Origin: Blastocatellia bacterium
Lineage (GTDB): Bacteria; Acidobacteriota; Blastocatellia; RBC074
Length of the DNA: 57,976 nt
Assembly (NCBI GenBank): GCA_016789725.1
Contig: JAEUQN010000024.1
Span: forward strand, 1-57,976
Direction of reading: 5' to 3'
The first letter of the stretch is position 1; every line of letters starts with the position of its first letter. Both the position numbers and the translations under genes were made by a program. A model generated the notes under the pieces. It was not told the origin of the DNA. It made no database searches and was given only the letters and a program-made list of their open reading frames with translations. Of this stretch, positions 47,709 to 56,368 are shown piece after piece.

Positions 47709-47725
47709 TTGGCACGCCAGTTGAC
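47709..47725 (+). promoter_or_regulatory. Candidate sigma-54 promoter (-24/-12) of the DUF11 gene cluster
   Basis: The sequence ttggcacg-ccag-ttgac fits the sigma-54 consensus (YTGGCACG-N4-TTGCW) fully at -24 and with one change (A for C) at -12. It lies about 85 bases before the first DUF11 gene, in the same ~300-base divergent gap that begins upstream of lolA. A weaker ttggcaaattctgtcaa is found further upstream (about 47,610). The neighbouring operon encodes a sigma-54 activator. Activity is inferred. Confidence 0.5.
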
Positions 47726-47810
47726 TTGGGTTGGAACTGGTGTGTGGCGTGTTTCTGTGGAGTCTGCGCTGCACATCCTCAGCTCAATTGCAGTGAAAGG
47801 AAACGCGCAT

Positions 47811-48308
47811 ATGAAAACTCTCACCAAAAGTTCAAGTCTCATCTCTTTCTTTTTTTCCCTTCTCATCGCGGGCAGCGTCTTCGCTGCCTTGTATGGCCGA
47901 CCAGCGGTGAAGGTCTTTTTAGTGGGGACAGTAGAACGAAACCATCAGCCGCTCACCTTGGAAAAAGCCGGGCTGCTGAATCCGGGGGAAATTCTGCAAT
48001 GGACCATTAAGTCGCAGAATGACGGCAACGCTCCCGCCCATCACTACAAAACCATCGGTGAAATCCCCCCTGGCACCAGCTATGTGATCGGCAGCGCCCG
48101 CGCTGAAGGGAATGTCGGCGTTGTGTACAGCATTGATGGCGGCCAATCCTTCGAGGCCAAACCAATGATTGACCAAAAACAACCGGATGGCTCGGTCCGT
48201 AAAGTGGCGGCTCCCGCTTCGTCATACACGCACGTGCGATACGAATGGAATGACCCGCTCAGCGAAGGCAAACAGGTTTCGGCCTTCTACAAAGTACGTG
48301 TCAAATAA
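47811..48308 (+). CDS. Small secreted protein with one DUF11-like domain
   Basis: 165 residues. Signal peptide of about 26 residues (FFFSLLIAGSVFAA). The mature part is one beta-rich DUF11/TIGR01451-like domain: NPGEILQWTIKSQNDGNAPA, IGEIPPGTSYVIGSA, VYSIDGGQSFEAKP and a closing VSAFYKVRVK. ATG 47811 has gaaagg 10 bases upstream; the open frame before it overlaps the promoter region and is not used. First gene of the DUF11 cluster, followed by a hairpin and the next secreted protein. Confidence 0.75.
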   Translation: MKTLTKSSSLISFFFSLLIAGSVFAALYGRPAVKVFLVGTVERNHQPLTLEKAGLLNPGEILQWTIKSQNDGNAPAHHYKTIGEIPPGTSYVIGSARAEGNVGVVYSIDGGQSFEAKPMIDQKQPDGSVRKVAAPASSYTHVRYEWNDPLSEGKQVSAFYKVRVK

Positions 48309-48316
48309 CCTTGACC

Positions 48317-48348
48317 GAACTGGGAAGATGCAGTTCCTTCCTGTTTTT
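48317..48348 (+). terminator. Possible intrinsic terminator after the first DUF11 gene
   Basis: gaactg (48317-48322) pairs with cagttc (48331-48336) around an 8-base loop, followed by cttcctgttttt. It is short, so it may only attenuate transcription into the next gene. Confidence 0.4.
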
Positions 48349-48450
48349 ACAGCCCGCTTCAGTCTTTGACCGGGACAAACCGCAAGCCCTGTAGGCAAGT
48401 CTGTCTTCACCACCAACAACTAATTTCTATTTGTTCAGGAGTAATAAACG

Positions 48451-49962
48451 ATGAAGAGGAAAAATCACCTCTGGGGCAAGGTGCTGATCGGTGCGATTGC
48501 CCTTTTTACCAGCTTAGAAATAGCTTTCGCACAAGCCACTCCCGGCGGCACAGTGATTCGGAACAGAGCTTCTGCGACTTACACAGACGACGTTTCCAAT
48601 CCAACCAAATACAGTTCCACCTCCAACGAAGTCACGACGACGGTTTCCTACGTCGCCGGTCTTGAAATCACGCCTGACGGCAGCACGCCATCAACCACTG
48701 TCACGCCTAGTTCAACCGCGACATATACATTTACGGTCCGCAACCTTGGCAATTTCACAGACAACGTGGAATTCCTGGCCAGCGGAGCTAGTGTCCGACT
48801 GACTGGCCCAGGCACGATTGCGCAAGCGTTTGTGGACATCAATAGCAACGGCAATTACGATTCAGGGACGGACGTAGATATTCTTGGCAACGGCGCAGCC
48901 GTCACCACTTCGCTGGCACAAAGCGGTTCAGTCGCCGTGGTGGTCAAAGTCACTGTCAACTCAGGTGCAACCGCCGGACAAACACTCAAAGTAGATTTGG
49001 GCGACACGGCGGGCAGTTCCCCGTACGACAACCAAACGGCAGATAATTCGACCAACGAAGTTCACACCAAACATCCCGGCAGCATCACGGCAGTAAATGG
49101 CGAACGCGAAGCCAAGGGTGACATCACGATGACCGTCGGTGCAATCCCAGCCGTCACCAACGGACCAACAGGCCAGCCAGATGCGCAAGGCCCCGGTCCC
49201 AGCACCAACACGGATTACACGAACAAGGCCGTGAGTGCTTCCACCACCAACACGCCTATTGTTTTTGATAACACCCTCAAGAATGGTGGTAACTCGGCAG
49301 ACACCTTCACCCTAAAAGTAGCAACGGGTGGTGCGGTGGCCGGATCGAAAGTTGAAATCAGCATAGACGGTGGAACTTTGTGGACAGAAGTGATTACGAA
49401 CGGTTCGCCGAGCGGTACCCCTTCCGTCACGACAACGTCGGTCGCGTCCGGCTCAAACTTCAACTACAAAGTCCGCGTGACGCTGGCAAGTGGAGCCACG
49501 ACCTTGACCGCGTACGAAACCATTGTGCAGGCCTGTTCGGTACTTGATCCGACACAGATGAACAACACGATTGACCGCATTTATACGGGCTATCTACGCC
49601 TCGTCAAAACGGCGACCGTGACCAATGCGACAGGCATTGGCGGAGCAACGGAACCAGTGCCGGGTGCTGACATCGAATACGTGATTGCGTACGACAACAT
49701 TGCAAACGCTCCGACCGGGACCGGCAATGTTGATCTGGATGCGCTGCAAGTTGTCATCACGGAAGACGGCGATGTCTCGCCGAACAATTGGTCAACGACA
49801 ACGGACCGCGTCGCCAGCACCGAATCGGATTCACGTGGCGGCAGCATCGCCATCAGCAACAGTACCGGCGGGGTTGCCAACAGCAAATATGTGGACACCG
49901 TAGGAACTCTCGCGGGAGGGCAATCCGGGACGTTCCGATTCAAACGCAAAATCAAACAATAA
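48451..49962 (+). CDS. Secreted DUF11-type protein, about 500 residues
   Basis: 503 residues with a signal peptide (IGAIALFTSLEIAFAQ). It begins with GTVIRNRASATYTDD, the same opening as the barrel protein downstream (ITNQAHASYSDP). It then has a second beta-sandwich (TVTPSSTATYTFTVRNLGNFTDNVEF) with an EF-hand-like DINSNGNYDSGTDVD, followed by NTPIVFDNTLKNGGNSADTF and PVPGADIEYVIAYDNIANAP repeats. Thr/Ser/Asn-rich and Cys-poor, as in surface-exposed proteins. There is no anchor motif; it ends in FRFKRKIKQ. aggag is 9 bases before the ATG. Confidence 0.8.
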   Translation: MKRKNHLWGKVLIGAIALFTSLEIAFAQATPGGTVIRNRASATYTDDVSNPTKYSSTSNEVTTTVSYVAGLEITPDGSTPSTTVTPSSTATYTFTVRNLGNFTDNVEFLASGASVRLTGPGTIAQAFVDINSNGNYDSGTDVDILGNGAAVTTSLAQSGSVAVVVKVTVNSGATAGQTLKVDLGDTAGSSPYDNQTADNSTNEVHTKHPGSITAVNGEREAKGDITMTVGAIPAVTNGPTGQPDAQGPGPSTNTDYTNKAVSASTTNTPIVFDNTLKNGGNSADTFTLKVATGGAVAGSKVEISIDGGTLWTEVITNGSPSGTPSVTTTSVASGSNFNYKVRVTLASGATTLTAYETIVQACSVLDPTQMNNTIDRIYTGYLRLVKTATVTNATGIGGATEPVPGADIEYVIAYDNIANAPTGTGNVDLDALQVVITEDGDVSPNNWSTTTDRVASTESDSRGGSIAISNSTGGVANSKYVDTVGTLAGGQSGTFRFKRKIKQ

Positions 49963-49991
49963 CGATGGTGGCAATATTGATGGTGAATGAA

Positions 49992-50059
49992 GAAGGCTGG
50001 AACGGCGCGGCACGAAACTAAACGCACAGCGTTGACGCCACTGCCCCGCTCCAGCCTTC
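49992..50059. terminator. Stem-loop between the second and third DUF11 genes
   Basis: Arms 49992-50005 and 50046-50059 pair at 13 of 14 positions around a 40-base loop. No T-run follows. It may attenuate transcription or protect the upstream mRNA. Confidence 0.4.
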
Positions 50060-50126
50060 ATCCTTACGCTCTGTTCACGTTTTACCAATGGTCGGAGCAA
50101 TTGGGATGGAAGATTGGCTCAGACTT

Positions 50127-53100
50127 ATGTTTCATAAACTCACGACTCAGCTTGTGATGTTGGTGCTTATCGCGGTCGGCAGTGTTTGCGCCCAGGCCCA
50201 AACCCCTCCCACGGGAAACACCGGAACCATCGGCAAGGTCATCACAAATCAAGCTCACGCCAGTTACAGCGATCCCAGCGGCAACAATTATCAAACCTCT
50301 TCGACCCCCATCAGCCTGACTGTCAATGCTGTCGTCGCGCTGAGCGTCGCCCCCGACGACACACAACCAACCGGCATCCTCATTCCCAACGAATCGGTCA
50401 CGCGCATCTTTCGCGTTTGCAATGTTGGTAACGTCGAAGATACCTATGCAATCATTCAATCAACAATTACCGCTCCAGCGACCATCTCTGCCTTGTACTG
50501 GGACATAGATCAAAGCGGCACATTAACGCCAGCCGACACGCCAATCACCTTGAATACAACGCGCAGCCCATTGCTGCCAGCGGGCGAATGCCTGAACGTT
50601 CTCGTCATCGTTGCTTCCGGCGCGATCAAATTGGACGAGGTTATTACCATCGGGATTTCAGCCCGCTCCCAAACAGACCCCAACAAAACTGATCCCGGCA
50701 CGATCATCAACAAAGGCGGCGAAGCAACCAAAGTTTCTGATCCGGCAAACCCAGCGCTGCCGCCCGTTAAGTACGTCGAAAACAAAGACCACGTGACCTC
50801 GACCGCCGGAGCCATCCTCAATTACAGCATCAATTTTCGCAACAGTGGGGCAACACCTGCGGTCAACGTTCTACTCTCGGACGATTTACCAAGCGAATTG
50901 GATTATGTCCCCGGCACATTGAAGCTCGGCAACACGCCGCTGACGGATGCGATTGACGGCGACGTCGGCCATATCATCAACAGTCGCCGCATTGAAGTGA
51001 AGCTGGCGAATGTGGCTATCAACGAAGTCGTAACCGCTACTTTTCAGGCGCGGCTCAACAGCAACACGAAACCCGGTGTCGGCGTCATCAACACGGCTAT
51101 CGTGGCGGGTGACAATATTGGCACCGCCATCCGCACGGCTCGAACCACCGTCGTCATCAATCCCGAAGGCACTGTTTATGCGGGCTACAGTGGCGGCAGC
51201 GTCGTGATTTCGGGAGCACAGGTTTTAGTGACCACCGATCCCGAAGGCAAAGTGCCGTTGCCGATGTCAACCGGTGGTTTTTCGCCGAACCCCAATAATG
51301 AAAATCCTTTCCTGAGCGATCCGCGTGGTCACTTCGCGTTTGCCTTCGCGCCCAATCAGGTCGGAGCGCCGGGCGCACCTGCAACCTACTACGTTCACGT
51401 CACCGCGCCTGGCTATCGTGGGCGCGTCATCGAAGTGAAGTTGGAGCCAGCCGCGATTGGGCTTTTCAAGGTAGACGTGCGCAGTTTAGATGGGCAGCCG
51501 ATTGCACAAGCCGGAAGCTTTACCCTGACCACGTCGGGCGTCACGCTGGCAGACATCTCGGCGCTGGTGATGAACATTCCGATGTTCGAGAGCACAACCC
51601 TCCAACTCACGAAAGTCGCGGACAAACAACGCACCGAGATTGGAGACACCGTTTCATATCGGCTGGAAGCCCACAACGCCACGGCTGGAAAACTCAGCGA
51701 TGTGGAATTGGTGGATACATTGCCGCCGTCTTTCACCTACGTTCCCACAACCGCGCGCGTCCAAATCGGAAGCGCCGCCGTCAGCGCGCTTGAACCTGCC
51801 ATCGTCAATAACCAAATGGTGTTTGCGATTGGCGAATTAAATCCTGGCGCGCGCGTCATCATTACTTATCGGCTGCGCGTTGGTGCCAATGCCAGACAGG
51901 GCGAGCAAATCAATTCGGCCATCATTCAAGGCTTCTTTCCCAATGGCGACCCAGCGCGGACGCAACCGGTCAAAGCGCCGGTGTTAGTTGGGATGGGCGC
52001 GTTTTCGATGCGGCAAATCATCATCGGACGCGTGTTTGAAGATACAAACGGCAACGGCTTGTTTGAATCCTGTGACCGTCCGGTCATTGGCGCACGCATT
52101 TACCTGAACAATGGCGTTTCAGTCATCACCGATTCATTTGGCTTGTACAATTTTCCTTCGGTGGAAGAAGGCGCCACCGTCGTGGCCCTTGATCCAATCA
52201 CCGTTCCGAAAGGTTATGCGCTACAAGACAACAAACAAAAATCCGGTCGTAGTTGGACACGTTTGGTACGCACGCCGCTCGGTGGTGGCGGGTTGAATCG
52301 CGTCAATTTTGCACTGGAAAAAACAATTAATCCCGTCACCGAAACCGTCACGGACATCGGTTCCGTCGAAGCCAGCGTAACCACAACGACACCGGCAACG
52401 CCTGCGACACCTAATTCGCTGGCGGCAATGTGGGCGGCCAAAGGAAAAGATGGTGACGATGCGGCAGAAGAATCCGAAGCCGCTAAACGCGAGGCGAATG
52501 GCAAAGATAATGGTGCTTTCGACGGTGCATTTGATCGGCTGCTCAACAAACGCCCCGATCCCAAAACACGCGCGGGCGCAGTCGCAATGAACGTTGGCAA
52601 ATCCGGTCACAAAGCGCCCGGAACTTATGATGAAGCCGCTAACGACACGATCACGCCTGTCGAGCCGGGCAAGATTGTCGTGCTTTCGCCCGAAGCCAAC
52701 GAAGTGATTATGGAAAACGCGTTGCGGGTCGAAGCGCGCGTCCATCTGGATTACAACGTCGCGCTCGAAGTTGCGGGTCAACGCATTCCCGAAACCAATA
52801 TCGGCGTCAAAGAAGTAGACCGCAAAAACAAAGTGACGACCTTTGTCTTTGTTGGCGTCAACCTCAAGCCCGGCCCAAATCAGTTGAAAGTCATTGCAAT
52901 TGCGCCCGACAACTCGGAAGGCGACGCAGCAGAGTTGACCGTGATGGGACGCGGCCCAGCAGCACGATTGGAAATCCTGACCGATAAAAAAGAGATTCAA
53001 TCCGGCGGACGTGATTCCACAGTCGTGCGCGTCCGCGCCTATGACGCGTGGGGCAATCCGGCGCACGGTGGACAAGTCGGCGTCCAGGTTTCAGCAGGCC

Positions 53101-56100
53101 GATTGCTGCGACCTGACTATCAGGCAAACGCCAAAGAACCCAATAAAACTGCACCTGTGAACACTCCGGTGAACACAAACGACGAAAACGCGCCGCCCGT
53201 TCAAGCGGCATCAAGCGCGACGGCTTCCGGCTCGACCTGCACACGAACGGCGACCAAAAAAGGTGAGAAACAAGATTGCATTGCGGCACTTGCCACGCAA
53301 CAAGGCATCAGCCGCGAAGACGCCGAGAAACTGCGCTCGCCCTTGATTGGCGCGGGCGGCGAGCCACTCAACGGCTTCTCCTCCGAGCAGGTCAATGCCA
53401 CTTCACGCCAGCAAATTCTCTCGCTCGAAAGTGGCGAAGCAATGATTGAACTGATTGGTGAAGGTCAACCGGGCAATGCAGAACTTCGTGCCTTTAGCGG
53501 CGATTTACAAGCACAAAACCAGATTCGCTTCACGCCGGAAATTCGCCCTCAAATTCTCGTCGGCTTAGCCGAAGCATCGTTTGGAAAAGCAGCGCCAGAC
53601 ATCGCGTTGCGTGGCAGTGATAAGAATTATCGGCATCACACGGAATTCTATTTTCGCGGGCCGCTGTTGTTCGAGTCGCAATTAACATTGGCCTACAACA
53701 GCTTCCGTCCATTAACGCGCACGGATGGACGCGACCGCCGATTCTTCCTTGACCCGTTGGATCGCGTGTATCCCGTGTTCGGCGATTCTTCGACGCGCTT
53801 TGAAGATGCACAATCGAACTCGAAACTCTACGCGCGCATTGATCGAGGCCGATCCTACGCGATGTTTGGCGACTTTGACGCGGGCCAGCAGGAAACCATC
53901 AACAATCGCGTCACCCCCACGCCAGTCACGAACCTCGCCGAAAATTTAGCGAGCGCGGGCATCGGCAATTCGATCCTGAATAACTTCAACAGCATCCCGG
54001 TGTTTGCCAATCAAGGCCCTCAACTCACGGGTTACAACCGGCGTCTCACAGGCGTCAAAGTTCACCTTGAAAGCGAAGGCGGCAGTTCATTGACCTTGAC
54101 CGGAGCGCGGCCCGACACGGCATTTGCGCGCGATGTTTTCGCGGCCAGCACATTGGGGTTGGTGCGATTGTCGCGCAGCGATGTGTTGCAAGGTTCAGAA
54201 ACCATCGTCCGCGAAGTGCGTGACCGTCGCAATCCTGAACTCATCTTGCAACGTGAAGTGTTGGTGCGGTCGGTGGATTACAACCTTGATCCGTACCTCG
54301 GTTCAATCTACTTCCTGCGCCCGCTTTCGACGTTTGATTTCGCGCTGAATCTGGTCCAAATCGTAGCAACCTATGAGTACCGCGCAGTAGGGATGAACTC
54401 TGCGGTGTACACAGCGCGCGGCGCGAAAAATTTCAACGGCACCGGCACGCGCATTGGCACGACGTTCGTAGATCAACGACAAGATACGCTCGGTTCGTTT
54501 TATCTCGGCGGCGTAGATGTTGAGCAACGCCTCGGCAAAAAAGGCATCGTGCAAGCCGAATGGGGAATGAGCAACGGACGCGTCGCATCAAGTGGCAGCT
54601 ATTTCGGTTTCCAGGGTTTGGCAGGCAGCCTCAACAGCGGCAATGCCACCCACAACGGCAGCGCATTTCGCGTCGAATATCGTCAGCCACTGAATTTCAA
54701 CGAAGCGCAATTACAGCTAACGTTCTCGAAAGCTGCGCAAAACTTCTTCAATCCATTCGGCACGACGATCACACCAGGTTCACAACGCGGTTCGGTCGCG
54801 CTGGATTTAAAGCCAATCCAGTCGGCGCAAATGCGGCTCGGCTTTACGGATGAACGCAATCGCACGGCGGTTTTCAATAACAGTCGCCGCACGGCTTCGA
54901 TTGGCTGGCTGCAAAGTTTTGGCGATAAGTTCCGCATGAGTCTGGGCTACGATTATCGCAACTTCGATGACAACTCCGGCAGCGCATTGGCGAACAATGC
55001 GAACGCCAATGCAGATGCCAATGGCAGCACGGCGACACCCGCGACAGCCTCCCAATTTGCCGGACGCGAAGTGACATCGCACTTGGTTACAGCGGGTGCG
55101 GAGTATACGCCCAACGACAAGCTCAACATTGCCATCAAGCGTGAACAAAATCTGGGCGAAGCTGATCCGACATATCCGAATCAAACAACGATTGCGGCCA
55201 GCTATCAGGTCAATTCATTGGCGAAAGTGTTTTTCACGCAACGGCTCGCCTCGCAAGCCATCACCGCTATCAGCGATGTCAGTTCGTTTGGTTTTGCTGA
55301 AACCGCGTCGCGTCGTGAAACTGCGATTGGCGTGGAATCACCGCTCAACAAATACACCACGATGAGCGGTCGTTATCAAATCAATAATGGATTGAACGGC
55401 ACAGACAGCTTCGCGGTTATCGGGCTGATGAATCGCTTCCCGATCAATAAAGTGCTGTCGTTGGATGCGGGATATGAACGCGGCATGCATTTGCGCGGCG
55501 AAGGCAACAGCTTCAATAACGCAATGTTCGGCTTCAGTTATAACCCAACCGACAACTTCCGTTCGGCGGCGCGGTATGAACTGCGCGATTTGTACGGCTT
55601 CGGCAACATCTTTACGGTGGGAGCGGCAGGCAAATTATCCGAAAGCTGGACAACGCTGGGACGCTTTCAATATTCACGCACCGAATTTCGCAATCAAGGC
55701 AACAACCTGATGATGAACGGGCAACTCGCAATGGCGTGGCGTCCGCTAAGTTCGGATAAGACGGCGTTTCTGATGAGTTATACACATCGGTCCATTGAGC
55801 AAGGCGCGCGACAAGGCTTTGGCGCAGCCATTGACCGCGACGAGATTTTGGCCGCCGATGGTTTGTATCAACCGTTCCGTCGGCTGGAGCTATATGGTCG
55901 TTATGCCATGAAGTTTAACCGCTCTGGCCGAGATCAGGTGCCAATGGTTTCCACTTTAACTTCCTTGGTTCAAGGTCGCGCCGAATTGCGATTCGCACAG
56001 TACTTCGATGTAGCGACTGAAGCACGGTTGTTATGGTTGTCAGGAACAGGTTCGCGGCGAACTTCCATCGGCGCAGAACTGGGCTTCTGGGCGCTTTCCG

Positions 56101-56330
56101 ATGTGCGATTGGCGGGCGGCTACAATTTCACGCAGATGAAAGAAAGCCCCGGTTACTTCGGTGGTTTTGGAACCTTCACCAACAATCTCAACACGCGCCA
56201 AGGCTTTTATTTCGTCGTGTCCTCGAAGCTCTCAAACATGTTCAATTTGTTCGGGACTTCGCCAACTGGCCTGGTCGGACACGAAGCCTCTCCGGCAACT
56301 AACCCGCCCTCCACATCAGAGAAAAAATAA
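50127..56330 (+). CDS. Large secreted DUF11 protein with predicted outer-membrane beta-barrel
   Basis: About 2067 residues. Signal peptide (LTTQLVMLVLIAVGSVCAQA). The N-terminal module (GKVITNQAHASYSDP, RIFRVCNVGNVEDTY) is related to the preceding protein. DUF11 domains lie at about 227-341 and 491-601 (NSGATPAVNVLLSDDLPSEL, DTVSYRLEAHNATAG). An SdrD-B/Cna-B-like domain with an EF-like DTNGNGLFESCD is at ~629-690. An acidic/Ala linker, a YD-like and Ig/invasin-like part, then from ~1140 to the end alternating beta-strands typical of a large barrel (YRHHTEFYFRGPLLFESQL, YARIDRGRSYAMFGDFDAG, GAEYTPNDKLNIAIK). The start is uncertain: ATG 50088 and 50106 are also in frame. Confidence 0.8.
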   Translation: MFHKLTTQLVMLVLIAVGSVCAQAQTPPTGNTGTIGKVITNQAHASYSDPSGNNYQTSSTPISLTVNAVVALSVAPDDTQPTGILIPNESVTRIFRVCNVGNVEDTYAIIQSTITAPATISALYWDIDQSGTLTPADTPITLNTTRSPLLPAGECLNVLVIVASGAIKLDEVITIGISARSQTDPNKTDPGTIINKGGEATKVSDPANPALPPVKYVENKDHVTSTAGAILNYSINFRNSGATPAVNVLLSDDLPSELDYVPGTLKLGNTPLTDAIDGDVGHIINSRRIEVKLANVAINEVVTATFQARLNSNTKPGVGVINTAIVAGDNIGTAIRTARTTVVINPEGTVYAGYSGGSVVISGAQVLVTTDPEGKVPLPMSTGGFSPNPNNENPFLSDPRGHFAFAFAPNQVGAPGAPATYYVHVTAPGYRGRVIEVKLEPAAIGLFKVDVRSLDGQPIAQAGSFTLTTSGVTLADISALVMNIPMFESTTLQLTKVADKQRTEIGDTVSYRLEAHNATAGKLSDVELVDTLPPSFTYVPTTARVQIGSAAVSALEPAIVNNQMVFAIGELNPGARVIITYRLRVGANARQGEQINSAIIQGFFPNGDPARTQPVKAPVLVGMGAFSMRQIIIGRVFEDTNGNGLFESCDRPVIGARIYLNNGVSVITDSFGLYNFPSVEEGATVVALDPITVPKGYALQDNKQKSGRSWTRLVRTPLGGGGLNRVNFALEKTINPVTETVTDIGSVEASVTTTTPATPATPNSLAAMWAAKGKDGDDAAEESEAAKREANGKDNGAFDGAFDRLLNKRPDPKTRAGAVAMNVGKSGHKAPGTYDEAANDTITPVEPGKIVVLSPEANEVIMENALRVEARVHLDYNVALEVAGQRIPETNIGVKEVDRKNKVTTFVFVGVNLKPGPNQLKVIAIAPDNSEGDAAELTVMGRGPAARLEILTDKKEIQSGGRDSTVVRVRAYDAWGNPAHGGQVGVQVSAGRLLRPDYQANAKEPNKTAPVNTPVNTNDENAPPVQAASSATASGSTCTRTATKKGEKQDCIAALATQQGISREDAEKLRSPLIGAGGEPLNGFSSEQVNATSRQQILSLESGEAMIELIGEGQPGNAELRAFSGDLQAQNQIRFTPEIRPQILVGLAEASFGKAAPDIALRGSDKNYRHHTEFYFRGPLLFESQLTLAYNSFRPLTRTDGRDRRFFLDPLDRVYPVFGDSSTRFEDAQSNSKLYARIDRGRSYAMFGDFDAGQQETINNRVTPTPVTNLAENLASAGIGNSILNNFNSIPVFANQGPQLTGYNRRLTGVKVHLESEGGSSLTLTGARPDTAFARDVFAASTLGLVRLSRSDVLQGSETIVREVRDRRNPELILQREVLVRSVDYNLDPYLGSIYFLRPLSTFDFALNLVQIVATYEYRAVGMNSAVYTARGAKNFNGTGTRIGTTFVDQRQDTLGSFYLGGVDVEQRLGKKGIVQAEWGMSNGRVASSGSYFGFQGLAGSLNSGNATHNGSAFRVEYRQPLNFNEAQLQLTFSKAAQNFFNPFGTTITPGSQRGSVALDLKPIQSAQMRLGFTDERNRTAVFNNSRRTASIGWLQSFGDKFRMSLGYDYRNFDDNSGSALANNANANADANGSTATPATASQFAGREVTSHLVTAGAEYTPNDKLNIAIKREQNLGEADPTYPNQTTIAASYQVNSLAKVFFTQRLASQAITAISDVSSFGFAETASRRETAIGVESPLNKYTTMSGRYQINNGLNGTDSFAVIGLMNRFPINKVLSLDAGYERGMHLRGEGNSFNNAMFGFSYNPTDNFRSAARYELRDLYGFGNIFTVGAAGKLSESWTTLGRFQYSRTEFRNQGNNLMMNGQLAMAWRPLSSDKTAFLMSYTHRSIEQGARQGFGAAIDRDEILAADGLYQPFRRLELYGRYAMKFNRSGRDQVPMVSTLTSLVQGRAELRFAQYFDVATEARLLWLSGTGSRRTSIGAELGFWALSDVRLAGGYNFTQMKESPGYFGGFGTFTNNLNTRQGFYFVVSSKLSNMFNLFGTSPTGLVGHEASPATNPPSTSEKK

Positions 56331-56368
56331 GGCGCGCCAGGAATTGAATCAGAGAAGGATTACGAGGA

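Noticed and set aside
52221..53075. Minus-strand open frame (284 codons) opposite the large barrel gene
   Set aside because: Phe- and Arg-rich shadow with no domain and no ribosome-binding site; the plus strand has clear DUF11/SdrD-B domains.
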